From Aquisalimonas sp007126095 (GTDB lineage: Bacteria; Pseudomonadota; Gammaproteobacteria; Nitrococcales; Aquisalimonadaceae): a DNA stretch of 64,000 nt. The stretch covers positions 744,001 through 808,000 of the forward strand of contig NZ_JBLWFT010000001.1 of NCBI RefSeq assembly GCF_048323695.1. The letters are read 5' to 3'. Under the pieces are notes generated by a model, which ran no database searches, was not told the DNA's origin, and saw nothing but the letters and a program-made list of their open reading frames with translations. Made by a program: the position numbers and the translations under genes. Shown piece by piece: positions 27,699 through 36,450 of this stretch (the stretch's first letter is position 1; each line of letters begins with the position of its first letter).

Positions 27699-28490
27699 TC
27701 AGTCCCCGGGGGGCGCTTCGAAACCGTGATCCTGAAGGATCGCCTGCCCCTCATCGCTGAGCACAAACATGTAGAAGGCTTCAGCCGGCCCATCATCGCC
27801 GTCGCCGTTCAGCAGCACCATGCGGTGATTAATGGGGTCGTGCAGCTCGGCCGGCACCGGCTGCGCACTGCCCCGCTCCTGCAGGCTCCGCTGTCCGGCC
27901 AGGGCAGTGGGAATCAGCCCCGCCTGCGCCGGGCCATCGTTGGCCATTCGCGCGGCCCGCGCGGCGTTTTCGGCCACGGCAACATGCGCCTGCATGCTGC
28001 TCCACAGATCGATCTCGCGCAGCACGTCCCGGGCGGCCCGCCCATAGGGCGCAGCACCGGGATCCGCAATGGCCATGCGTCCAAGCCGTTTGCCATCCAG
28101 GGCGGCCGCGAGCCCTTCCAGACCATTGGCAGCGCGCAGGGGTGCACCCTGTCGAACGAACAGAGAGAGCCCGCCGGCGGCGTACAACTCACCGTCGTCG
28201 CCGATTACATCGTCCTCGGCCAGGCGCTGGATGGCACGTTCATCCGCGGCCAGGAGCACCGCATACGGGGCGCCCCTGCGAATTTGCCCCGCCAACGCAT
28301 CGGAGGCCCCGAACGCGACACGCACCCGCGCATCGCTGGTGCGCTCGAACGTGGCCACGAGATCCTTCATGGCGTACTGCATGCTGGACGCCGCCGCCAC
28401 ACGCACGCTGTCCTGGGCAAGCGCCCCCGTGCTGCCGATGGCCAGACTCAGGCCCAGCGCCACCAGCAGGTGTGTTCGTCTCGCACCCAT
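27699..28490 (-). CDS. modA: Molybdate ABC transporter substrate-binding protein ModA-like
   Basis: A 263-residue periplasmic binding protein with a Sec signal peptide (cut after ALA). AAASSMQYAMKDLVATFE, FGASDALAGQIRRGAP, GLSLFVRQGAP and MAIADPGAAPYGRAA are the ModA fold and oxyanion-binding segments. It should bind molybdate or tungstate in the periplasm, but the usual modB and modC genes are not adjacent, so it may pair with a transporter elsewhere or bind another oxyanion. The start at 28490 gives a normal signal peptide; the frame is open to 28559. It is convergent with the lipoprotein gene, five bases apart. Confidence 0.82.
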   Translation of the reverse strand: MGARRTHLLVALGLSLAIGSTGALAQDSVRVAAASSMQYAMKDLVATFERTSDARVRVAFGASDALAGQIRRGAPYAVLLAADERAIQRLAEDDVIGDDGELYAAGGLSLFVRQGAPLRAANGLEGLAAALDGKRLGRMAIADPGAAPYGRAARDVLREIDLWSSMQAHVAVAENAARAARMANDGPAQAGLIPTALAGQRSLQERGSAQPVPAELHDPINHRMVLLNGDGDDGPAEAFYMFVLSDEGQAILQDHGFEAPPGD

Positions 28491-28606
28491 GCCGCTCCCG
28501 TTCCCCTGATTGCCCAATCGCTTGTCGCCACGAGTATGCCCGAATCGGCTTTCTCGCACTGTCGATCAGCACACGTGTTACTGCATTTCCCGAAACCGGC
28601 CGTATC

Positions 28607-28641
28607 GTTACCTTGCACCACAAACCGTTACCCGAGGTAAC
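28607..28641. promoter_or_regulatory. Palindrome with extra half-site, possible activator site
   Basis: GTTACC-CGA-GGTAAC at 28627-28641 is a perfect 6-base inverted repeat, with a further GTTACC half-site at 28607-28612. It lies about 55-90 bases upstream of a sigma-54-like promoter, the usual distance for an enhancer-binding protein, in the gap between modA and the cNMP/CBS gene. The regulator is unknown. Confidence 0.4.
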
Positions 28642-28695
28642 ACATTGCACTCTGTTGCCGCCCGCTAACACCTTGATTTGACAGCCACTCCCTGC

Positions 28696-28711
28696 TGGCA
28701 CCGGTTGTGCA
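28696..28711 (+). promoter_or_regulatory. Candidate sigma-54 (-24/-12) promoter
   Basis: TGGCACCGGTTGTGCA has GG and GC with exactly ten bases between them and matches the consensus TGGCACG-N4-TTGCW at all but two of the fixed positions. It lies about 40 bases before the GTG start of the cNMP/CBS/DUF294 gene. A TTGACA box at 28678 has no matching -10 at 16-18 bases, so the sigma-54 reading is favoured. Confidence 0.45.
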
Positions 28712-28749
28712 TTGAATCAGTGACACATTCCAGCGGCGCAGAGAATGCC

Positions 28750-30684
28750 GTGAGCAGAGATCAGCACACCAGCGCGGGACAATCGAACCATGGGGATGAA
28801 CTCTCCCCGGTGGTGGATTTCCTGCGTCGCCATCCACCGTTCGACCGCATGGAACGTCAGGACGTCCAGAAGATGGCACTGCGGCTGGAGCTCAAGCACT
28901 ACCCCACCGGCACCCGCGTGGTCGAGCCCGGCAGCGGCCCCGCCGCTCGCCTGTTCATCGTTCACAAGGGACGGGTCCGCGGTGGTGTCGCCGACGAACC
29001 GCACGCCGCAGACAGTGATACCTGGGAACTGATGCCTGGCGAGTGTTTCCCGGTTGGTGCACTCCTCTCCCGCCGTCCTGTGCGCACTGTGCACGAAGCA
29101 GCCGAGGACACGGAATGCTTCGAACTGGAATGGGAGGATTTCAACGAGCTCCTGGAGACGTCGCGGGTCTTCAACGATTTCAGCACCCACCGGCTGTCGG
29201 TTCTGCTGAACTCCATGAAACGCGAAGTCCAGGCGGACGCGCTGCGCGGCCTTGGCGGCGACACTTCGCTGAACATCACCCTTGGCGAACGCCTGCGGCG
29301 GCCGCCGGTGACCTGCGAGGCGGACACGCCCGTGCGTACCGCGCTTGAGCGCATGCAGGAGCGCCACGTGGGCAGCATCGTGGTCACGGATGATCGAGCG
29401 CGCCCGCTGGGCGTGTTCACGCTGCGGGACCTGCTCACACGGGTATCGATTCCGGGGGCGTCACTTGATCTGCCGATGCAGGACGTGATGACACCGAACC
29501 CGGTCTGCATCCCCCGCTCGAGCTTCGCCTTCGAGGCGGCCATGATCATGGCCGACAAGGCCATCCACCACATCTGCGTTGTTGATCGCGGGCGACTGGT
29601 GGGCGTGATTTCCGAGCGCGACCTGTTCTCGATGCAGCGCGTCGGTCTGGTCAATCTCAGCAAGAGCATTGCCCGCGCAGACAGCGTACGTGAGCTGGCC
29701 CGACTGCGCGACGACATCCACCAGCTGGTGGACCAGATGATCGCCCAGGGGGCCCGGGTCGGGCAGATCACCCAGATCATCACCCTGCTCAACGATCAGA
29801 TCACCCGGCGCATTCTCGAGCTCTGCACCCGCGATGCGGAAGACCTGCCGGCGGTCTCCTATTCCTGGATTGCCTTCGGCAGCGAGGCGCGTCAGGAACA
29901 GACGCTGAAGACCGACCAGGACAACGGCGTGATCTTCCGCACCCCCGAAGGGAGCACGCCGGACGAGGTCCGTGCCGCGCTGACGCCGTTTTTCCGGCAG
30001 GTAAACGAGGCCCTGGACCAGTGCGGCTACCCGCTTTGCAAGGGCAACATCATGGCGAGCAACCCGGAGTGCTGCCTGAGCCTGGAAGAGTGGCAGCAGC
30101 GGTTCACCCGCTGGATCGAACAGGGCACGCCGAAACATCTGCTGCAGGCATCGATCTTCTTCGATTTCCGCACCATCGACGGCTCAACCGAGGACGCCGA
30201 GCGCCTGCGCCACTGGCTACTTGACAAGACCGCCGGCAACAGCCGTTTCCGCCGCCAGCTCGCCGCCAACGCGCTGCAGCTGCGTCCGCCACTGGGCCTG
30301 TTCCGGTCGTTCCGGGTCAGTTCCCGCGGGGAATACCGCAACACCCTGAACCTCAAGCTCAACGGCGTCACACCCTTCGTCGATGCGGCGCGCATCCTGG
30401 CCCTGGCCCACCGGCTGCCGGCCATCAATACGATGGAACGCCTGCGCATGGCCGCCGAGGCGCGGATCGTTGATCCGGGCGACGTGGCGGCTTGGTCGGA
30501 AGCGTACGATTATATACAGATGCTGCGGATGCGGAAAAACCAGCAACAGCGCGCCGCAGGCGAGCCACTCAGCAATCGTGTGGACCCGAGCGAACTCAAC
30601 GATCTCGACCGCCGTATTCTGAAGGAAGCATTCAGGGAAGCAAGAACGTTACAAAACAGAATCGAAAGCGATTATCAGCTTTAG
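28750..30684 (+). CDS. cNMP-binding, CBS pair, DUF294 nucleotidyltransferase protein
   Basis: A 644-residue cytoplasmic signalling protein: cyclic-nucleotide-like domain (about 20-145), two CBS domains (about 180-300), DUF294 nucleotidyltransferase (about 330-470) and DUF294 C-terminal domain. The transferase motif of the GlnD/GlnE superfamily is intact in AFGSEARQEQTLKTDQDNG. Proteins of this kind are usually encoded directly before the DUF4212/SSS symporter, as here (30 bases upstream), and probably sense energy or nucleotides to control uptake. The start is a judgement: GTG at 28750 is chosen; the frame is open to a TTG at 28678, which overlaps the promoter. Confidence 0.83.
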   Translation: MSRDQHTSAGQSNHGDELSPVVDFLRRHPPFDRMERQDVQKMALRLELKHYPTGTRVVEPGSGPAARLFIVHKGRVRGGVADEPHAADSDTWELMPGECFPVGALLSRRPVRTVHEAAEDTECFELEWEDFNELLETSRVFNDFSTHRLSVLLNSMKREVQADALRGLGGDTSLNITLGERLRRPPVTCEADTPVRTALERMQERHVGSIVVTDDRARPLGVFTLRDLLTRVSIPGASLDLPMQDVMTPNPVCIPRSSFAFEAAMIMADKAIHHICVVDRGRLVGVISERDLFSMQRVGLVNLSKSIARADSVRELARLRDDIHQLVDQMIAQGARVGQITQIITLLNDQITRRILELCTRDAEDLPAVSYSWIAFGSEARQEQTLKTDQDNGVIFRTPEGSTPDEVRAALTPFFRQVNEALDQCGYPLCKGNIMASNPECCLSLEEWQQRFTRWIEQGTPKHLLQASIFFDFRTIDGSTEDAERLRHWLLDKTAGNSRFRRQLAANALQLRPPLGLFRSFRVSSRGEYRNTLNLKLNGVTPFVDAARILALAHRLPAINTMERLRMAAEARIVDPGDVAAWSEAYDYIQMLRMRKNQQQRAAGEPLSNRVDPSELNDLDRRILKEAFREARTLQNRIESDYQL

Positions 30685-30714
30685 GAAAGCTGCATCACCA
30701 CAGGAGGAGAAACC

Positions 30715-30987
<273 letters not shown>

Positions 30988-30999
30988 GGGGCAATCACA

Positions 31000-32766
31000 A
31001 TGAGTTTGCAAGTTCTCAGCCTAATTGTCGTGGGCATGACCTTTGCCCTTTATATCGGCATTGCCATCTGGGCCCGAACCGGCAGCACTGCCGAATTCTA
31101 TGTTGCCGGCAAGGGGGTCAACCCGATCGCCAACGGCATGGCGACGGCCGCCGACTGGATGTCCGCCGCGAGCTTCATCTCCATGGCGGGCCTCATCGCG
31201 TTCCTGGGCTACACCGGGGGCGCCTACCTGATGGGCTGGACGGGCGGCTACGTCCTCATGGCCCTGCTCCTTGCACCGTACCTGCGCAAGTTCGGCAAGT
31301 TCACGGTGCCGGAGTTCATCGGTGACCGCTTCTATTCCAAGGCGGCCCGGATCATCGCCGTAATCTCGCTGCTGGTGATCTCGATCACCTACGTTATCGG
31401 CCAGATGCGTGGTGTCGGCATCGCGTTCTCCAACATCCTGAACGTGCCGCTCACCGCCGGGCTGATCTCGGGCATGGTGATCGTGTTCATCTATGCGGTG
31501 TTCGGGGGCATGAAGGGGATCACCTACACGCAGATCGCCCAGTACTGCGTGATGATCTTCGCCTATACCGTGCCGGCGGTGTTCATCGCCTTCCAGCTCA
31601 CCGGCAACCCGCTGCCGCAGCTCGGCCTCGGCTCGGAACTGGCCGGCGAAAACCGGTACCTGCTGGAAGCACTGGACCAGACCCTGGTCGATCTCGGCTT
31701 TGATCCCTACACCGGGGTGGCGGGCATGAGCATGACCAACATGTTCCTGCTCACACTGTCGCTGATGATCGGTACAGCTGGTCTGCCCCACGTCATCGTG
31801 CGGTTCTTCACGGTGCCGCGGATCCGCGATGCGCGGAAATCCGCCGGCTGGGCCCTGGTGTTCATCGCCCTTCTGTACACCACTGCTCCGGCCGTGGGCG
31901 CCATGTCCATGTGGAACTTCATAAACACGATGCAGCCGGGCGAAGTCGGCGATCCGGAAGGCAACGTCCTGCTCGAGGAAATGCCGCAGTGGACAGAACG
32001 CTGGCAGGAAACCGGGCTCCTCGCATTCGAGGACAAGAACGAGGACGGCCGGATCCAGTACTACAACGATGAGAACGAAGAGTTCGCCCAGATGGCCGAG
32101 GAAGAATGGGGCTGGGAGGGCAACGAGGTCACCACGCTGGACCGTGACATCATCGTTCTCGCCACGCCGGGTATCGCCAACCTGCCCAACTGGGTGATCG
32201 CCCTGGTGGCAGCCGGCGGCATCGCCGCGGCCCTGTCCACGGCGGCAGGTCTGTTGCTGGCCATCTCGTCCGCCATCTCCCACGACCTGCTCAAGGGCGT
32301 GATGATGCCTCACATCTCGGAGAAAGGAGAAATGCTTGCCGCCCGGCTCAGCATGGCTGGTGCCATTCTGTTTGCCGGCTACCTCGGGTTGAATCCACCA
32401 GGGTTCGCGGCAGAGGTGGTGGCGTTGGCATTCGGGTTCGCGGCAGCAAGCCTGTTCCCGACCCTGATGCTCGGCATCTTCTACCGGAAGATGAACAAGG
32501 CGGGCGCCATCGCCGGCATGCTGGCAGGCCTCGGCTCCACGGCCCTGTATATCTTCATCTACAAAGGCTGGTTCTTCTTCCCGGGAACGGCCATGCTGCC
32601 GGACTCCCAGGAGTACTGGCTGTTTGGCATCAACACCGGCTCCTTCGGTGCCATCGGTGCGCTGATCAACTTCACGGTGGCCATCATCGTGGCGAAGATG
32701 ACCACGCCGCCGCCGCAGGAGATCCAGGAGCTCGTGGAAAGCGTGCGCGTGCCCCGGGCCGACTGA
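31000..32766 (+). CDS. Sodium:solute symporter, VC_2705 subfamily (acetate-type)
   Basis: A 588-residue SSS permease with about 13 helices. Family marks include YVAGKGVNPIANGMATAADWMSAASF near the N-terminus, the TAGLPHVIVRFFTVP helix and LSTAAGLLLAISSAISHDL. With the DUF4212 subunit it forms the pair linked to acetate and other short-chain carboxylate uptake; the substrate here is not proven. A periplasmic or cytoplasmic acidic insert of about 60 residues (320-380) carries an EF-hand-like loop at 345-356 (DKNEDGRIQYYN). The gene ends just before a Rho-independent terminator at 32854. Confidence 0.87.
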   Translation: MSLQVLSLIVVGMTFALYIGIAIWARTGSTAEFYVAGKGVNPIANGMATAADWMSAASFISMAGLIAFLGYTGGAYLMGWTGGYVLMALLLAPYLRKFGKFTVPEFIGDRFYSKAARIIAVISLLVISITYVIGQMRGVGIAFSNILNVPLTAGLISGMVIVFIYAVFGGMKGITYTQIAQYCVMIFAYTVPAVFIAFQLTGNPLPQLGLGSELAGENRYLLEALDQTLVDLGFDPYTGVAGMSMTNMFLLTLSLMIGTAGLPHVIVRFFTVPRIRDARKSAGWALVFIALLYTTAPAVGAMSMWNFINTMQPGEVGDPEGNVLLEEMPQWTERWQETGLLAFEDKNEDGRIQYYNDENEEFAQMAEEEWGWEGNEVTTLDRDIIVLATPGIANLPNWVIALVAAGGIAAALSTAAGLLLAISSAISHDLLKGVMMPHISEKGEMLAARLSMAGAILFAGYLGLNPPGFAAEVVALAFGFAAASLFPTLMLGIFYRKMNKAGAIAGMLAGLGSTALYIFIYKGWFFFPGTAMLPDSQEYWLFGINTGSFGAIGALINFTVAIIVAKMTTPPPQEIQELVESVRVPRAD

Positions 32767-32853
32767 CCCGGACACGCTCCCGGCCAGACGGGGTGTGGAG
32801 TGCTACGATGACGGCATCGGCACAGCCACACCCTGGCCGGGGCATCAGAACGG

Positions 32854-32881
32854 AAGGCCCGCCCCTGGCGGGCCTTTTTTT
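32854..32881 (+). terminator. Rho-independent terminator after the symporter
   Basis: Ten-base stem AAGGCCCGCC / GGCGGGCCTT with loop CCT, followed by a run of seven T. It ends the transcript of the cNMP/CBS, DUF4212 and symporter genes and separates them from the two following DUF294 genes. Confidence 0.85.
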
Positions 32882-32890
32882 GTCCGGGGT

Positions 32891-33027
32891 GTTGGACCTG
32901 AAGGTCCAACCTACGCCCGACACTGCATACCGGGTGCGGGGTGCCGGGTGCCGGGTGCCGGGTGCCGGGACACCGGGGAACGGGGAACGGCGACGTAACC
33001 GGCGTAGGGTGGACCTTCAGGTCCACC
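32891..33027. repeat. REP-like palindrome pair flanking a tandem heptamer
   Basis: This fills most of the 311-base gap between the symporter and the next gene. Two 27-base copies at 32891-32917 and 33001-33027 are inverted with respect to each other and match at 25 positions. Each holds a 20-base palindrome (core GGACCTGAAGGTCC). The two mismatches are at paired positions (T with A in the first copy, G with C in the second), so pairing is kept. Between the copies lie about four tandem GTGCCGG units (about 32940-32969) and two GGAACGG units. This looks like a repetitive extragenic palindrome unit. Confidence 0.75.
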
Positions 33028-33077
33028 ATGGACTTCGGCAACCAGTTGCCTTTAAAGGCTCTGTCACGAGGACGGGC

Positions 33078-34097
33078 ATGCGAAGATTCCTGGCGGATGT
33101 AGACGCAGCCGGCAGCATGAGTGCCATTGCGGCAACCGCAGGCAGGCTGCCACAGATCCAGTGCCGCCTGGTGGATGCCGGTCTCGCAGGCGTGCAGCAG
33201 GGCCGGCTCATGACGTGGTTGATTGATGCCCTCACCTGCCGGTTGATCGCGCTCGCCGAAACGGAACTCGGTAGTCCGCCGGGCCCGTACGCATGGCTGG
33301 CGTGCGGCTCCCAGGGGCGCCAGGAACAGACGGTCCACACCGATCAGGACAATGCCCTGATCATCGCGGACGGCGTGCCCGATGGCGCCGACGACTGGTT
33401 CGCCCGCCTGGGCACCATGGTGACCGACGGACTCTCCGCATGCGGCATCAGCCACTGCTCCGGTGGCGTGGGCCCGCACAATGCGGAATGGCGCCGCACG
33501 GCCTCTGGCTGGCGCGACGCCTTCGCCGCCATCATCCGCCGGCCGGACACGCGCTCGGTAATGCTGGCATCGCACTACTTCGATCTGCGCTGCGTGCACG
33601 GCGACGCGCGGCTGCTTGAGGAGGTGCGCCAGGACGCTCTGGCCGAAGCGCGCGCCAACCGGCTATTCCTGGCACGCGTCAAACAGAACGCCCTGCGCAG
33701 CCGTTCCGGCGTCGGCACCTTCGGCCGTTTCCGCCTTCAGCAGCGCGGGGCACTCCGTGGCACCCTGAGCCTCAAGCACCAGGCCCTGCTGCCCATCTCG
33801 CAACTGGCGCTGTCCCATGCCCTGGAGGCGGGCACGACGGCCCTGTCCACTGCGGATCGCATCCATGCCGCCCGCGACGCCGGAGTCATCTCCGCCGCCA
33901 GCGCCAGCGACCTGGGCACGGCATTCGCCTCGGTGTCGGACCTGCGTGCACGCCTGCTCGCAGATCAGCTCCGCTCCGGCGCGTCCCCCACGAACGAGAT
34001 CCGGCCGAAGCGCCTGGGGGGGCTGGAACGACGCCATCTACGCGCGTCACTCACGGTGATCCGCCAGGCCCAGCACGCGCTCGCACAGGGGGTATGA
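33078..34097 (+). CDS. DUF294 nucleotidyltransferase lacking sensor domains
   Basis: A 339-residue paralogue of the cNMP/CBS protein that begins in the helical linker before the transferase. The motif ACGSQGRQEQTVHTDQDNA is intact, and the C-terminal DUF294 domain follows. No CBS or cNMP domain precedes it. The frame is open back to 32793, but that part translates the repeat and terminator and has no homology, so I start at ATG 33078, which follows a GAGGA site. It is three bases upstream of the third DUF294 gene. The loss of sensor domains could be ancestral or follow from insertion of the repeat; the next gene supplies CBS domains. Confidence 0.75.
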   Translation: MRRFLADVDAAGSMSAIAATAGRLPQIQCRLVDAGLAGVQQGRLMTWLIDALTCRLIALAETELGSPPGPYAWLACGSQGRQEQTVHTDQDNALIIADGVPDGADDWFARLGTMVTDGLSACGISHCSGGVGPHNAEWRRTASGWRDAFAAIIRRPDTRSVMLASHYFDLRCVHGDARLLEEVRQDALAEARANRLFLARVKQNALRSRSGVGTFGRFRLQQRGALRGTLSLKHQALLPISQLALSHALEAGTTALSTADRIHAARDAGVISAASASDLGTAFASVSDLRARLLADQLRSGASPTNEIRPKRLGGLERRHLRASLTVIRQAQHALAQGV

Positions 34098-34100
34098 CCC

Positions 34101-35582
34101 ATGACGTTCTCCGTGCCCTATCTCAGCGTCTTCCAGAGTTCGGTGGGTGACCTAATGGGCCCGGCACTCTGCCGGCTACAGCGCGGCACGCGCTGTGGCT
34201 TCGCCGTGCAGCAGCTTGCCGACACCGGCCAGGGCTGCGCCATCATCGTCGACCGCGACCAGCGGATCCAGGGCCTGCTGACCCGGGCTGACGTGATCCG
34301 CCGGGTCGCCTGCCGGGTTCCCGCCGATACCGCCGTGGAGGACGTCATGAGTCGCCCGGCTCTGATCGCGACCACGGCCATGCCCGCCTATCGCGCCCTG
34401 GCCGAACTGCAGGTGCAGCGAGAGCGATGGGCGCCCGTAGTCGACGCATCCGACCGACTTCAGGGCCTGTTCGACGCCCAGGCCGCACTGGCACACGGCC
34501 TCCCCGCCGCACTGCAGAGGCTATCCGCCGTGACCGCCCCCCCGACCAACCAGGGGCTGCGCCGCTGCCGGGACGGTCAGGCGCACATCATTGGCGGAAT
34601 GGCAGGTGAAGGCGCATCGGCCGCCGCGATGCAGCAGATGCTTGCCAGTCTCAACGACGACCTCCACGCCCGTGCCCTGGACATGGCCATGGACGCCATG
34701 GCAGAAGATGGCTGGGGCCGTCCGCCGGTGGCGTTCTCCATGATCGTCATGGGCTCTGCGGGGCGCACCGAGAGCTTTCTTGACCCCGATCAGGACAACG
34801 GCTTTGTCATCGCCGACTATCCCGACCAGGACCACGGCCAGGTCGACCGCTACTTCATCGAGCTCGCACGGCGTACCACGCGATCCCTGGACGCGGCCGG
34901 AGTCCCGTTGTGCAAGGGCCACGTCATGGCCACGAACCCGCTCTGGCGCAAGACCCTGCCGCAGTGGCAGGCGCAGATCCGCGGCTGGCTGCGCCGCCGC
35001 ACCGAAACGGGTTTTCTGCAGAGCAACATCCTGCTCGACTGCCGCTGTGTGGCCGGTGACCGGGAGCTTGCGGAGGCGCTCCGGGAATACCTGGTGCAAC
35101 AGTTCGCCGCATCCCGGAGCTACGTGCGCGCGCTGACGCTGAACGAGTCAACGCGGGGCGTCGGCCTCGGCTGGTTCGACCGGCTGATCACGGAGTCCGA
35201 GGACAGTGCCCATCCGGGTGAACTGGACCTCAAGCGGCTCGGCCTGATGCCGATCGTTGAGGTCGCCCGGCTTTACGCCACGGCACACGGTATCACCGCT
35301 TTCGCGACCCGTGACCGGCTGGACGCCCTGGCGGATGCAAACGTCCTATCGAGCGGCGACGTCACGGCACTGAAGAACGCCCACGAGTTCATCGCCGGCC
35401 TGATCTTCCGACGCCAACTGGACGACCTGGCCCGGGAAGCGCCACCCGGCAAGCACATCACGCCGGGTTCACTCACATCGTCTGAGCAGGACACGCTGGT
35501 GACGAGCCTGAAGTCGGTGCAGGGAATGGTCAAACGCCTGGCACGGGATCTCGTCGGGACAGACGTCGCCGGGCCCGGCTAA
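34101..35582 (+). CDS. CBS pair, DUF294 nucleotidyltransferase protein
   Basis: A 493-residue protein with two CBS domains (about 12-130) and the DUF294 transferase and C-terminal domains. The motif MGSAGRTESFLDPDQDNG keeps the Gly-Ser and both Asp residues of the catalytic core. There is no cyclic-nucleotide domain. It starts three bases after the stop of the sensor-less DUF294 gene and is probably translated from the same message; the two could form a hetero-oligomer. It ends immediately before the convergent small membrane protein gene. Confidence 0.82.
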   Translation: MTFSVPYLSVFQSSVGDLMGPALCRLQRGTRCGFAVQQLADTGQGCAIIVDRDQRIQGLLTRADVIRRVACRVPADTAVEDVMSRPALIATTAMPAYRALAELQVQRERWAPVVDASDRLQGLFDAQAALAHGLPAALQRLSAVTAPPTNQGLRRCRDGQAHIIGGMAGEGASAAAMQQMLASLNDDLHARALDMAMDAMAEDGWGRPPVAFSMIVMGSAGRTESFLDPDQDNGFVIADYPDQDHGQVDRYFIELARRTTRSLDAAGVPLCKGHVMATNPLWRKTLPQWQAQIRGWLRRRTETGFLQSNILLDCRCVAGDRELAEALREYLVQQFAASRSYVRALTLNESTRGVGLGWFDRLITESEDSAHPGELDLKRLGLMPIVEVARLYATAHGITAFATRDRLDALADANVLSSGDVTALKNAHEFIAGLIFRRQLDDLAREAPPGKHITPGSLTSSEQDTLVTSLKSVQGMVKRLARDLVGTDVAGPG

Positions 35583-35828
35583 CTACTCCCGGGCCTTGCG
35601 GTAGGCCAGGAGCACGAAGCGGATGTTGTAGGCGAGGCCGATGGCCAGCGTCAGCCCGCCGGTCACCACAAACAGGACGAACAGGCCCGGAATGCCCATC
35701 AGCTGCCCGCTCCAGAGCGCGATGATGCTGATGACCGCAAGCGGAATCCCGATTTTCATCATCAGACGCAGCCACGGATCCGTGGAGATCTTCCCGACGT
35801 CGACTCCATCACTCATGAGGCTTCTCAT
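35583..35828 (-). CDS. Small hypothetical membrane protein
   Basis: An 81-residue protein with two helices (LMMKIGIPLAVISIIALWSGQLMG and GLFVLFVVTGGLTLAIGLAYNI) and a basic C-terminal end. ATG codons at 35828 and 35816 are both possible; the second gives MSDGVDVGKIS. I do not recognise the family. It lies on the opposite strand between the DUF294 genes and the receiver gene, so it is not in their transcript. Confidence 0.55.
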   Translation of the reverse strand: MRSLMSDGVDVGKISTDPWLRLMMKIGIPLAVISIIALWSGQLMGIPGLFVLFVVTGGLTLAIGLAYNIRFVLLAYRKARE

Positions 35829-36062
35829 TCCCGCTCGCGGATTGGTGGTTCATGTTAATTATGGGCCCTTTCTTCTTCAAGACGATTCGCCAGGCATTTC
35901 ATTACGCTGAAACCGGTCTGTTCATGTCGACATTCCACGTCAGGATTCAAACGCCGACACCGACGCGGTGACCGATGAAACAAATCGATCGTTATGGTAA
36001 CTTTTCCGTCTGAACAAGAGCCGGAGCCCACGTCGCATCCGGCCCAGAGGAGGAGAAACCCT

Positions 36063-36440
36063 ATGGACCAGTCCGTCCTCATCGTGGACGATGAGCCGAA
36101 TATCATTCTGTCGCTGCGCTTTCTCATGAAAGCCGAAGGGTACCGCGTCCGGGTCGCGCAGGATGGCAGCGAAGCCATTGCCGCCGTGCAGCAGGAAGCC
36201 CCGGACCTCATTCTCCTGGACGTCATGCTGCCGGGCCGCAACGGCTACCAGATCTGCGAGGAGCTGCGCGGCATGCCCGCCTGCGCCGATACGCGCATCA
36301 TCATGCTGACGGCCCGCGGACGCTCCATCGACGCCGAGAAGGGCTTCGCCACGGGCGCCGACGACTACATCAGCAAACCGTTCTCGACCCGGGACCTGCT
36401 GCAACGGGCGAGGGATCTTCTGCCCGTCGCCGCAGCATGA
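36063..36440 (+). CDS. Stand-alone response regulator receiver domain
   Basis: A 125-residue CheY-like protein with the acidic pair in VDDEPN, the phospho-acceptor Asp in LILLDVMLPG, the conserved Thr in IIMLTARG and Lys in YISKPFSTRDL. It has no output domain. GAGGAGGAG at 36050-36058 is a strong ribosome site for this ATG; the open frame upstream to 35994 is not needed. It is ten bases before the kinase-like/exonuclease gene, so the two are an operon, and the receiver may dock onto that protein or be phosphorylated by a kinase encoded elsewhere. Confidence 0.88.
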   Translation: MDQSVLIVDDEPNIILSLRFLMKAEGYRVRVAQDGSEAIAAVQQEAPDLILLDVMLPGRNGYQICEELRGMPACADTRIIMLTARGRSIDAEKGFATGADDYISKPFSTRDLLQRARDLLPVAAA

Positions 36441-36450
36441 CGAGGCAACG

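Noticed and set aside
28678..28749. TTG start at 28678 for the cNMP/CBS protein and sigma-70 promoter at the same TTGACA
   Set aside because: The TTG overlaps the likely promoter and adds residues without family resemblance; the TTGACA has no -10 box at proper distance.
31021..32775. 584-codon open frame on the minus strand, antisense to the symporter
   Set aside because: The translation is rich in His, Gly, Arg and Gln with no membrane segments or motifs, as expected for the complement of a GC-rich membrane protein gene. The plus-strand frame is a clear symporter.
32934..32975. Tandem GTGCCGG units considered as a CRISPR or VNTR array
   Set aside because: There are no spacers and the units are only seven bases, so it is not CRISPR. 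I kept it as part of the palindromic repeat.
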